A stretch of DNA of 40,549 nt from NCBI GenBank assembly GCA_947471365.1, contig CANIWQ010000011.1, positions 1 to 40,549 of the forward strand, in the 5' to 3' direction. This DNA is from Gemmatimonadota bacterium (GTDB taxonomy: Bacteria > Gemmatimonadota > Gemmatimonadetes > Gemmatimonadales > Gemmatimonadaceae). Positions 33,344 through 40,549 of the stretch are shown in pieces (the first letter of the stretch is position 1; every line of letters begins with the position of its first letter). Position numbers and translations under genes: made by a program. The notes beneath the pieces are model-generated. The model made no database searches. It saw nothing but the letters and a program-made list of their open reading frames with translations, and was not told the DNA's origin.

Positions 33344-33423
33344 TAGGGGTTACCCTGTCATCGATGGCTCGCGCCGCCGGCCCCCGTGGCCGAGCCGGAC
33401 GGCGGGCCCAGAGGATCAAGGCC

Positions 33424-35451
33424 ATGAGCTACCGCTTCAGGGATCTCAGCATCGACAAGATCGGCGTCGTCGGATCGGGCAATATCGGTCCCGACATCGC
33501 CCTCTTCTTCGCGAAGGCGTTCCACGCCCACGGCGTCCCTGTAGTCGTTGTCGATGTCTCCGCTGACGCCATCGCCCGCGGACGGGCCAACGCCGAGCAG
33601 AAGATCGCCAAGGGGCGCGAAAGCGGCGCCTTCAAGCCGGCCGCCGCCGACGCCATGCTCGCCGCCCTCACCTTCACCACCGACTACGCCGAGCTCGCGG
33701 GCGCCACTCTCGTGATCGAAGCCGCTACCGAAAACCTCGACATCAAGCGCGCCATCTTCACTCAGCTCGAGTCGCTCTGCGGGCCACACACCATCCTCGC
33801 TTCCAACTCCTCCCACATCGAACCGGAGGAGATCTTCGGCGGGCTCGGCGCCGCCACGCGCGCCCGCACCGCCGTCATTCACTATTTCTTCCCCGCCGAG
33901 CGAAACCTGCTCGTGGAGATTGTGCCGGGACGCGACACCAATCCCGTGCACACCCGCGCCCTCATGGGGCTCTACGAAGAAATCGGGAAAATCCCGGTGC
34001 TCGTTGGCGGACGCTTCGGCTACGCCGTCAATCCGGTTTTTGAAGGGCTCTTTCTCGCTGCGGCGCTTGCCGTGGAAGACGGCCTGGGCACAGTCAAAGA
34101 GGTCGACACCGCCGCCAAGATCGCCCTCGGGCTCGGCGTCGGCCCCTTCACCGCCATGAACCTCACGGGCGGCAATCCTATTACGAACCATTCGCTCGAT
34201 GTCATGACATCGAAGCTGAATAGCTGGTTCCGCTCGCCGCGCCTCATGAAAGAAGCGATGGCCGCCGGCAAACCGTGGGACGTGCCCAAGCGCGACGAAA
34301 CAGTCGCGATGACCGCCGCACAACAGGCCACCATCACCGACACCATGCTCGGCGCCTACTTTGGCCTCGCGGGTGAAATCCTCGACAGCGGAATCATCAC
34401 TCTTGCCGATCTCGAACTGGGCGTGGAAACGGGACTCGCCATGCGCGCGCCCTTTGCCATGATGAACAGCCTAGGCGTCAAGCGCGCCCTCGCGCTCGTG
34501 CAAGCGTATGCCGCCTCGCACACCGGATTCCCCGTGCCGCGTTGCCTTACCGCACAGGCCGCCGCCGGCACACCATTCCGTATTGAACATGTGATTCGGC
34601 ACGACGAAGGCGATGTGGCGGTGCTTACCATCCGCCGCCCCAAGGTGCTGAACGCGCTCAACGACGATGTCTACGACCAGCTCACCGCGCACGCGAAGGC
34701 GCTGCGTACCGATGCCGCGATTTCCGCCGTGGTGATCACCGGCTTCGGCCCCAAAGCCTTTGTCTCCGGCGCCGACGTGAACTTCCTCGCCGCCATTAAG
34801 AGCCCAGCCGATGGAGTCACCACCTCCGAGCGCTCCAAAGTGCCGGGCAATCTTTTTGAACAGCTCGGCAAACCGGTCATTTGCGCCATGAACGGCATGG
34901 CGTTCGGCGGCGGGAACGAACTCGCCATGTGCTGCACCGCTCGCCTCATTCGCACCGGACTCGGCGTGGCCGTCGGTCAGCCGGAGGCGAACCTCGGCAT
35001 CGTGCCAGGCGCGGGCGCTACGCAACGGCTACCGCGCCTCGTGGGCGTCGAGAAAGCTGCCGAGATGCTGCGCACCGGTCGCACCCTCTCTAGCCGCGAA
35101 GCGGTGGCGAGCGGGCTCGTACGCGCCGAAGTGGACGGCGATGTGGTGGCCGCAGCCATCGCGCTCGCTCGCGCCGCCGTGCGCGGTGAGGTCACGCTCA
35201 CCCCCATCAATAGCGGCCCAATTGAAACGCCCAGCGCACTCCCCACCGTGGAACTCGGGCACCTGAGCAAAGCCACGGACGCCCTCATTGCGCGCGCCAT
35301 CGTGGAAGGGTGCCGCAAGCCGCTCGCCGAGGGGCTCCGGGTCGAGTCCGAGCTGTTCGGCGCCTGCTGTGCCACCGAGGATATGCGGATCGGCGTGTCG
35401 AATTTCATCACCAACGGTCCGCGCGCCAAGGCAGAGTTCGTGCACCGGTAA
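33424..35451 (+). CDS. 3-hydroxyacyl-CoA dehydrogenase / enoyl-CoA hydratase fusion
   Basis: A bifunctional beta-oxidation enzyme (675 aa) with the dehydrogenase first and the hydratase second. This is the reverse of FadB/FadJ and matches the order of archaeal crotonyl-CoA hydratase/3-hydroxybutyryl-CoA dehydrogenases. Seen are VVGSGNIG (NAD site, residues 15-22), EAATENLDIKRAIF, SSHIEPEEI, and the catalytic-type His153 in VIHYFFPAERN. From about residue 385 is a crotonase domain with FVSGADVNFLA, FGGGNELAMCC and GQPEANLGIVPGAGATQRL, carrying both catalytic glutamates. ATG 33424 has GAGGA upstream. It diverges from bcrC and likely handles enoyl- and 3-hydroxyacyl-CoA intermediates after ring cleavage. 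Confidence 0.9.
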   Translation: MSYRFRDLSIDKIGVVGSGNIGPDIALFFAKAFHAHGVPVVVVDVSADAIARGRANAEQKIAKGRESGAFKPAAADAMLAALTFTTDYAELAGATLVIEAATENLDIKRAIFTQLESLCGPHTILASNSSHIEPEEIFGGLGAATRARTAVIHYFFPAERNLLVEIVPGRDTNPVHTRALMGLYEEIGKIPVLVGGRFGYAVNPVFEGLFLAAALAVEDGLGTVKEVDTAAKIALGLGVGPFTAMNLTGGNPITNHSLDVMTSKLNSWFRSPRLMKEAMAAGKPWDVPKRDETVAMTAAQQATITDTMLGAYFGLAGEILDSGIITLADLELGVETGLAMRAPFAMMNSLGVKRALALVQAYAASHTGFPVPRCLTAQAAAGTPFRIEHVIRHDEGDVAVLTIRRPKVLNALNDDVYDQLTAHAKALRTDAAISAVVITGFGPKAFVSGADVNFLAAIKSPADGVTTSERSKVPGNLFEQLGKPVICAMNGMAFGGGNELAMCCTARLIRTGLGVAVGQPEANLGIVPGAGATQRLPRLVGVEKAAEMLRTGRTLSSREAVASGLVRAEVDGDVVAAAIALARAAVRGEVTLTPINSGPIETPSALPTVELGHLSKATDALIARAIVEGCRKPLAEGLRVESELFGACCATEDMRIGVSNFITNGPRAKAEFVHR

Positions 35452-35465
35452 GCCGCGGGGGACGC

Positions 35466-35484
35466 GCGCCACCCGCGTTGGCGC
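35466..35484 (+). terminator. Weak hairpin after the fusion gene
   Basis: A 6-bp stem GCGCCA/TGGCGC with a 7-base loop, followed by TTATCATT, in the 45 bases before the exporter gene. It may partly terminate transcription there; the stem is short. Confidence 0.3.
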
Positions 35485-35496
35485 TTATCATTCGTC

Positions 35497-37053
35497 ATGT
35501 CTGCAACGGACGAAGGCGAACCGCACAAATACATCATCGCCTTCGCGGTGACGCTGGCGTCGTTGCTGCAGGTGATTGATGCGTCCATTGTGAATGTTGC
35601 CCTCCCCGATATGATGGGGAACCTCGGCGCGTCGCTCGACGAAATTGCTTGGGTCTCCACGGGCTACATTCTCGCCTCGGTGATTGTCATTCCCCTCACC
35701 GGGTGGCTGGGGTCGTTTTTCGGGCGGAAGCGCTACTTCGTGGGGTCTGTGCTGCTGTTCACCGCCGCGAGCTTCATGTGCGGCGCCTCGCATTCGCTGG
35801 GCGCGCTGATTTTCTGGCGCATCGTGCAAGGCATCGGCGGCGGCGCGCTGATGACGACGTCGCAGGTGGTGCTACTCGAGGCATTCCCGCGCAAAGAAGC
35901 GGGCACCGCCATGGCACTGTTCGGCCTCGGCGTGATGGTGGGTCCCACCCTCGGCCCCACGCTCGGCGGATGGATCACGGACAACTACAACTGGCCGTGG
36001 ATTTTCTATATCAACGTTCCCCTTGGCATTATTGCCGCGCTGATGATCGCCGAGTACGTGCACGATTCTCCGCACCACCGGCGAGCACCGAGCGTGGACT
36101 ACACAGGGATCGCGCTCCTGATCATGAGCGTTGCCGCGATGCAGTACCTGCTCGAGCACGGACAGCGCGAAGACTGGTTCGATTCACGGATCATGGTCGG
36201 CCTTGGCATTGTCAGCGTCGTGGCCGGTACGGCGTTGGTGTGGCGCGAACTGACCATTGAGCATCCGGTGATCGACTTCCGCGTACTGCGTCACCGTCAG
36301 ATGTGGGTTGGTACCATCCTCGGCATCGTGATGGGAATGGGGCTGTTTGCGTCGGTCTTCACACTCCCCGTGTTCTTGCAAGGCAACCTTCGCATGACGG
36401 CCCAGCAGACCGGCATGGTGCTCTTACCCGGCGCGGCCGCGACGGCCCTCTCGATGGTCGTGTCCGGACGACTCAACGCCCGCTACGATCCGCGCGCACT
36501 GGTTGCCGCGGGAGCGCTCATGTTCGTGGGCGCGATGTGGCAACTTTCGCTCATTACCGGCGATAGTGGCAGCCCCGATTTCTTTTGGCCGCTCATTATT
36601 CGCGGCTTCGGACTCGGCTTGATGTTTGTGCCGCTCACGACCATCACGCTCGCCGACTTGTCGCACATTGAACTTCCGCAGGCGACGGGGCTCTTTAATT
36701 TCTTTCGTCAGCTGGGCGGATCGCTGGGCATTGCCGGCATCGCCACCGTGGTGTCACACAACACGGTGCTGTATAAGGCCACGCTCACCGAGCATGTGAC
36801 GCGATTTGACCCCGCAAGTCTGGCACGGATTTCCATGTTCGAGCGCGCCTTTCAGGGACGCGGGGCCGATTTTGTCACCGCCCATCAACGCGCCCTCGCC
36901 ATCGTGGATCGGCAGATTGCTGGACAAGCCAGCGTGATCGCCTATTCGCGAACCTACATCTTGGCCGCGCTCTTGGTCTTTTCCATTATTCCCCTGCTCG
37001 CCCTCGTTCGGGTCACCCGAAGCACCGTTAAACACGAGATGATTCTCGAGTAG
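35497..37053 (+). CDS. DHA2-family MFS multidrug exporter
   Basis: A 518-residue inner-membrane drug:H+ antiporter of the 14-helix EmrB/QacA type. Family features are QVIDASIVNVALPDM in helix 1, the loop 2-3 motif GSFFGRKRYF, GPTLGPTLGGWITD (motif C of antiporters) in helix 5, and WPWIFYINVPLGI. The remaining hydrophobic segments fit 14 helices. No EmrA-type periplasmic adaptor or TolC gene adjoins it, so it may act alone. Being next to the aromatic genes, it might export aromatic acids or toxic intermediates, but a hairpin separates it from the upstream gene and the link is only positional. Confidence 0.92.
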   Translation: MSATDEGEPHKYIIAFAVTLASLLQVIDASIVNVALPDMMGNLGASLDEIAWVSTGYILASVIVIPLTGWLGSFFGRKRYFVGSVLLFTAASFMCGASHSLGALIFWRIVQGIGGGALMTTSQVVLLEAFPRKEAGTAMALFGLGVMVGPTLGPTLGGWITDNYNWPWIFYINVPLGIIAALMIAEYVHDSPHHRRAPSVDYTGIALLIMSVAAMQYLLEHGQREDWFDSRIMVGLGIVSVVAGTALVWRELTIEHPVIDFRVLRHRQMWVGTILGIVMGMGLFASVFTLPVFLQGNLRMTAQQTGMVLLPGAAATALSMVVSGRLNARYDPRALVAAGALMFVGAMWQLSLITGDSGSPDFFWPLIIRGFGLGLMFVPLTTITLADLSHIELPQATGLFNFFRQLGGSLGIAGIATVVSHNTVLYKATLTEHVTRFDPASLARISMFERAFQGRGADFVTAHQRALAIVDRQIAGQASVIAYSRTYILAALLVFSIIPLLALVRVTRSTVKHEMILE

Positions 37054-37105
37054 ATTACTGGGAACCGATCGTCAGTCTGGACTTTTACCTCTGAGGCAAC
37101 GAGCG

Positions 37106-37468
37106 ATGGTCGAAATCACCGTGCACGGCGACACCATCACCTTCGAAATCGAGGGCATGGACAAGCTCTGGGCGCTGAAAAGCCGGCTCGACATTCCGTT
37201 GGCGCATATCAAGGGCGCCCGGGTAGACGACGAGGCCGCCAAAGGCTGGTGGCACGGCGTCAAGCTCGGCGGTTCCGACCTCCCAGGGGTGATCACGGCC
37301 GGGACGTTCTACCGGAAGGGACGGATGGTGTTTTACGACGTCCACCACCCCGACCACACGATCATCGTAGACCTCGACCACGAGGACTACGACCAGCTCA
37401 TTCTGCAGGTGCGGAACCCTGAGACCGAAGTACAGATGATCAACGACGCGGCGGGGCGGCGGAGCTAG
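37106..37468 (+). CDS. Small PH-like domain protein
   Basis: A 120-residue cytoplasmic protein, all-beta with a final helix. I do not know a gene name. The segments IPLAHIKGARVDDEAAKG, LPGVITAGTFYRKGRMVFYDV and TIIVDLDHEDYDQLILQVRNP resemble uncharacterised bacterial PH-like proteins with a 'PGVI.AGTF...G...F.D' core. No signal peptide or membrane segment. ATG 37106 has GAGG at 37094-37097, about eight bases upstream. Function unknown. Confidence 0.75.
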   Translation: MVEITVHGDTITFEIEGMDKLWALKSRLDIPLAHIKGARVDDEAAKGWWHGVKLGGSDLPGVITAGTFYRKGRMVFYDVHHPDHTIIVDLDHEDYDQLILQVRNPETEVQMINDAAGRRS

Positions 37469-37491
37469 CCGGAGCGTCGTATCTTATATAG

Positions 37492-38895
37492 ATGCGACTC
37501 TCCTCTCTGATTGGCGCCCTGCTGGCTTCGGCCGCGGCGCTCCCGGCACAGTCTCCCGTTCGTAGCAATGTGCAGGTCACGGCCCGCGAAGTGCTCGCGG
37601 AACTGATTGGCATCAATACCGACCACGACTCGGGGAGCACCACGGTGGCGGCACAGGCCGTGGCCAAGCGGCTTCTGGCTGCGGGCATCCCCGCGGCCGA
37701 CGTACATGTCATCGGACCGGCCAACTCCAAGAACCACAATCTCGTCGCGCGCCTGCACGGCACCGGCGTGCGCAAGCCGCTGTTGCTTCTCGCGCATCTC
37801 GACGTGGTCACCGCCCGTCCGAGCGACTGGACCTTGCCGCCCTACGCTCTGACCGAAAAAGACGGCTTCCTCTACGGCCGCGGTACGAGCGACATCAAGA
37901 ACGGTGCGGCGGTACTCGTTGCGGCGTTCCTGCAAATGAAACGCGACGGCATCACACCAGACCGCGACGTGATTCTCGCTCTCACAGCCGGCGAGGAATC
38001 AAACCCCGACTACAGCGGCGTGGAATGGCTGCTCGCCAACCACCGCGATTTGATTGACGCGGAGTGGTGCTGGAACGTGGACGGCGGCGATCCGCTCATC
38101 CTCAAGGGCAAGCGCATCATGCGCACCGTACAGGCGAGTGAAAAAGTCTACGCCTCGTATCAGCTGGAAGTCACCGGCGCGGGCGGGCACAGTTCGCTAC
38201 CGCCGCGCGACAACCCGATCTACCGCCTGAGCAAGGCGCTGGTGCGCTTACAAGCCTTCGATTTTCCGGTAGCGTTGAGTCCTGTCACACGTGGTGCGTT
38301 GGCGGGTGCCGCCAACTTTGAACCCGCGGCGATCGCGGCCGATTTGCGGCTCGTGGTGGCGACCAAACCGGACGCGGCTGCGGTCAAGCGCCTCTCCGCG
38401 GGGTCCCCGTTCTACAACGCGCAGATGCGTACCACCTGCGTCACGACCCTGCTCGAAGGTGGTCACGCCGAGAACGCGCTGCCGCAGCGCGCACGCGCCA
38501 CGGTGAACTGCCGCATCCTCCCCGAGGAGTCGAGCGACTACGTTCTCGAAACGTTGCGCAAAGTCGTGGCCGATTCGCAGGTGAAGTTCTCGGTGGTCTC
38601 GCCCGCCACGCCGAGCCCGCCGTCTCCGCTCCGTCCCGACGTAATGCAAGCCGTGGAACGGGTGACCAAGGCGTTTTGGCCCGGCGTCCCCGTAGTGCCG
38701 CAGATGGAGACCGGCGCCACAGACGGCGCCGTGCTCCGCAACGCCGGACTGCTCACCTACGGTATTTCATCGATTTTCCTCGACCGCGACGACATCCGTG
38801 CGCACGGCCGCGACGAACGCATCATCGCAAAAGAGTTCGACTCGGGCGCCGACTACGGGTACGCGCTCCTCAAAGCGTTCGCGACCAAGAACTAA
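37492..38895 (+). CDS. Exported M20-family metallopeptidase
   Basis: A zinc carboxypeptidase/dipeptidase of family M20 (467 aa) with a signal peptide (MRLSSLIGALLASAAALPAQ). Metal and catalytic motifs are complete: LLLAHLDVV (His and the following Asp), GRGTSDIKNG (bridging Asp), LTAGEESNPD (catalytic Glu plus metal Glu), WNVDGGDP, GAGGHSSLPP in the dimerisation domain, and a C-terminal HGRDERI (metal His). It would release amino acids from peptides in the periplasm. It precedes the DPP-IV-like gene by 26 bases, suggesting a peptide-utilisation pair. An AT-rich TTATATAG directly precedes the start. Confidence 0.92.
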   Translation: MRLSSLIGALLASAAALPAQSPVRSNVQVTAREVLAELIGINTDHDSGSTTVAAQAVAKRLLAAGIPAADVHVIGPANSKNHNLVARLHGTGVRKPLLLLAHLDVVTARPSDWTLPPYALTEKDGFLYGRGTSDIKNGAAVLVAAFLQMKRDGITPDRDVILALTAGEESNPDYSGVEWLLANHRDLIDAEWCWNVDGGDPLILKGKRIMRTVQASEKVYASYQLEVTGAGGHSSLPPRDNPIYRLSKALVRLQAFDFPVALSPVTRGALAGAANFEPAAIAADLRLVVATKPDAAAVKRLSAGSPFYNAQMRTTCVTTLLEGGHAENALPQRARATVNCRILPEESSDYVLETLRKVVADSQVKFSVVSPATPSPPSPLRPDVMQAVERVTKAFWPGVPVVPQMETGATDGAVLRNAGLLTYGISSIFLDRDDIRAHGRDERIIAKEFDSGADYGYALLKAFATKN

Positions 38896-38921
38896 CCCTG
38901 TTTCCCTTTCTCCGAATCACT

Positions 38922-40549
38922 ATGCGACGCACGTTTATTACCGTTGCCATTCTGCTGTCTGCACCGCTCGCGGCGCAGCAGCGGCCCGCCGACCCCGCAT
39001 TGCTCACCGTGGAGCGCATTTTCGCGTCCGGTGAGTTTCGCGCAGCTGGCTTCGGCCAAATCCGCTGGCTCGACGATAGCACCTATACCACGGTGGAAGC
39101 CGCAGCCGGAGGCAAAGGCGCGGAGTTGGTGCGCTACGACGCCGCCTCAGGCAACAAACGTGTGTTGGTGACCGCGGCACAGCTCACGCCAAAGGGCGCG
39201 AGCGAACCGCTCGAGCTAGAGGATTACGCCTGGTCGGCCGATCACGCGAAGCTCATGATCTTCACCAACTCCGCGCGCGTCTGGCGGGAAAACACGCGCG
39301 GTGACTTTTGGGTGCTCGACGTTGCCTCGCACCGTCTCGCCAAACTCGGCGGCACCGCCGCCAAGCCCTCCACATTGCAGTTTGCGAAGTTCTCACCCGA
39401 CGGAACGCGGGCCGCATACGTGCGCGAGCACAATCTGTTTGTGGAATCGCTGGCGGATGGTCGCGTCACACCGCTCACGCGCGACGGCTCGGTCACCACG
39501 ATCAACGGCACCTTCGACTGGGTGTACGAAGAAGAGCTGTACATGCGCGACGGCTTCCGGTGGAGTCCTGACGGCACGCACATCGCGTACTGGCAACTCG
39601 ACGCCAACGGTGTGCGGGACTTCTTGCTGATCAACAACACGGATTCGCTCTACTCGTTCGTGACACCCGTGCAGTATCCCAAGGCCGGCACCACGAACTC
39701 TGCGGCGCGCGTGGGCGTGGTGAGCGCCAATGGCGGCGCTACGACTTGGCTCAAGATTCCCGGTGATTCGCGCAACAACTATCTCGCGCGCATGGACTGG
39801 GCGGCAAACTCGAACGAAGTCGCGGTACAACAACTCAATCGCCGGCAGACGCAGAACACCCTCTGGTTTGCCAACGCCACCTCGGGCGTCGCGCGTTCGG
39901 TGCTCGTGGAAAAAGACAGCGCGTGGCTCGACATCTGGGATGACCACGTCGGCTATGGCCCCGGTCCGTCACTGCACTGGTTCGACGGTGGCAAGTCGTT
40001 CTTCTGGCTGAGCGAGCGCGACGGTTGGCGCCACGCGTATGTCGTGGGTCGCGATGGCAGCACACGGCTCGTCACCAAGGGCGCGTACGATGTGATGCGT
40101 GTGGTCAGCATCGACAGTAAGGGCGGCTGGCTCTATTACGAAGGCTCGCCGGAGAACGCCACGCAGCTCTCCCTCTGGCGTAGTAAGCTCGACGGCACCG
40201 GCACGCCGGAGCGCCTCACCCCCGCCGCCGCGCGCGGCGTACATAGCTACGATCTCGCGCCCGGTGGCGCATGGGCCGTGCATTCGGTGAGCGCGTGGGG
40301 CGTGCCGCCGAGCACCGACGTCGTGCGGCTTCCCTCGCACACCGTCGTGCGCACGCTGGTGACGAACGAGGCGCTCAAAGCCAAGCTTGCGACGCTCAAG
40401 ACCGGACCGCAGGAGTTCCTTCAGGTGGATGTCGGCGGGGGCGTGAAGCTCGACGGCTGGATGATGAAGCCCGCCGATTTTGATCCCGCCAAAAAGTATC
40501 CCGTGCTGTTCTATGTGTACGGCGAACCCGCAGCGCAGACGGTGACGGA
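38922..40549 (+). CDS. DPP-IV-like S9 peptidase, 3' truncated by window end
   Basis: The open frame runs from ATG 38922 to the last base with no stop, giving 542 codons of a protein usually 700-780 long. A signal peptide (MRRTFITVAILLSAPLAAQ) is followed by the DPP-IV propeller: KFSPDGTRAAYVREHNLFV, then TFDWVYEEELYMRDGFRWSPDG. This contains the EE pair that anchors the substrate N-terminus in dipeptidyl peptidases, followed by IAYWQLDANGVRDF. The last visible part enters the hydrolase domain (KYPVLFYVYGEP). The catalytic Ser, Asp and His lie beyond the window. Confidence 0.9.
   Translation, partial: MRRTFITVAILLSAPLAAQQRPADPALLTVERIFASGEFRAAGFGQIRWLDDSTYTTVEAAAGGKGAELVRYDAASGNKRVLVTAAQLTPKGASEPLELEDYAWSADHAKLMIFTNSARVWRENTRGDFWVLDVASHRLAKLGGTAAKPSTLQFAKFSPDGTRAAYVREHNLFVESLADGRVTPLTRDGSVTTINGTFDWVYEEELYMRDGFRWSPDGTHIAYWQLDANGVRDFLLINNTDSLYSFVTPVQYPKAGTTNSAARVGVVSANGGATTWLKIPGDSRNNYLARMDWAANSNEVAVQQLNRRQTQNTLWFANATSGVARSVLVEKDSAWLDIWDDHVGYGPGPSLHWFDGGKSFFWLSERDGWRHAYVVGRDGSTRLVTKGAYDVMRVVSIDSKGGWLYYEGSPENATQLSLWRSKLDGTGTPERLTPAAARGVHSYDLAPGGAWAVHSVSAWGVPPSTDVVRLPSHTVVRTLVTNEALKAKLATLKTGPQEFLQVDVGGGVKLDGWMMKPADFDPAKKYPVLFYVYGEPAAQTVT

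Overview
The window is GC-rich bacterial chromosome, densely packed with genes on both strands. I see no rRNA, tRNA, CRISPR array, insertion sequence or phage gene. Several flanking genes encode exported proteins: a BNR/sortilin-like repeat protein, two S9 peptidases, an M20 peptidase, an amidohydrolase and a MetX-like hydrolase. Together with the high GC, this content resembles soil and freshwater Gemmatimonadota (Acidobacteriota is the alternative). That assignment is inference from gene content, not from a marker gene.

Left flank (1-12082): a truncated M23-like protein, the BNR-repeat exported protein directly coupled to an S9 peptidase, an AlkD-like DNA glycosylase, a DinB-like protein, a membrane protein with a degenerate GGDEF domain, a small membrane protein, an exported amidohydrolase, a convergent MetX-like alpha/beta hydrolase, and a hemerythrin-like protein. 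Two hairpins between converging genes look like bidirectional terminators.

Centre (12131-33206): 17 consecutive minus-strand genes, mostly overlapping by 1-4 bases or separated by fewer than 65 bases. They look like one polycistronic unit read from about 33.3 kb down to 12.1 kb. The first four are bcrC-bcrB-bcrA-bcrD, an ATP-dependent (class I) benzoyl-CoA reductase in the order known from Thauera. The unit also holds likely genes for the rest of the upper benzoyl-CoA pathway: dienoyl-CoA hydratase (dch), 6-hydroxycyclohexenecarbonyl-CoA dehydrogenase (had) and ring-opening hydrolase (oah). A CoA ligase, an SDR dehydrogenase, a thiolase, a molybdenum hydroxylase resembling 4-hydroxybenzoyl-CoA reductase, and a TetR regulator complete the catabolic set. 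The inferred scheme is aromatic acid activation, optional reductive dehydroxylation, ATP-driven ring reduction, hydration, oxidation, hydrolytic ring cleavage and beta-oxidation.

The most unusual part is a second ATPase/radical-dehydratase module (15125-20345) inside the same unit: two distinct BadF/BcrA-type ATPases and two HgdB/BcrC-type subunits. One of those subunits is fused behind a complete ketopantoate-reductase-family domain and has lost most of the expected cluster cysteines. The module has the four-subunit make-up of a benzoyl-CoA reductase but different sequences, so it may be an undescribed reductase or 2-hydroxyacyl-CoA dehydratase.

Right flank (33207-40549): a divergent control region with a TetR-type palindrome, then plus-strand genes. 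These are a 3-hydroxyacyl-CoA dehydrogenase/enoyl-CoA hydratase fusion (probably lower-pathway beta-oxidation), a 14-helix DHA2 exporter, a small PH-like protein, an exported M20 peptidase, and a DPP-IV-like S9 peptidase cut by the window end. No gap between genes exceeds 300 bases.
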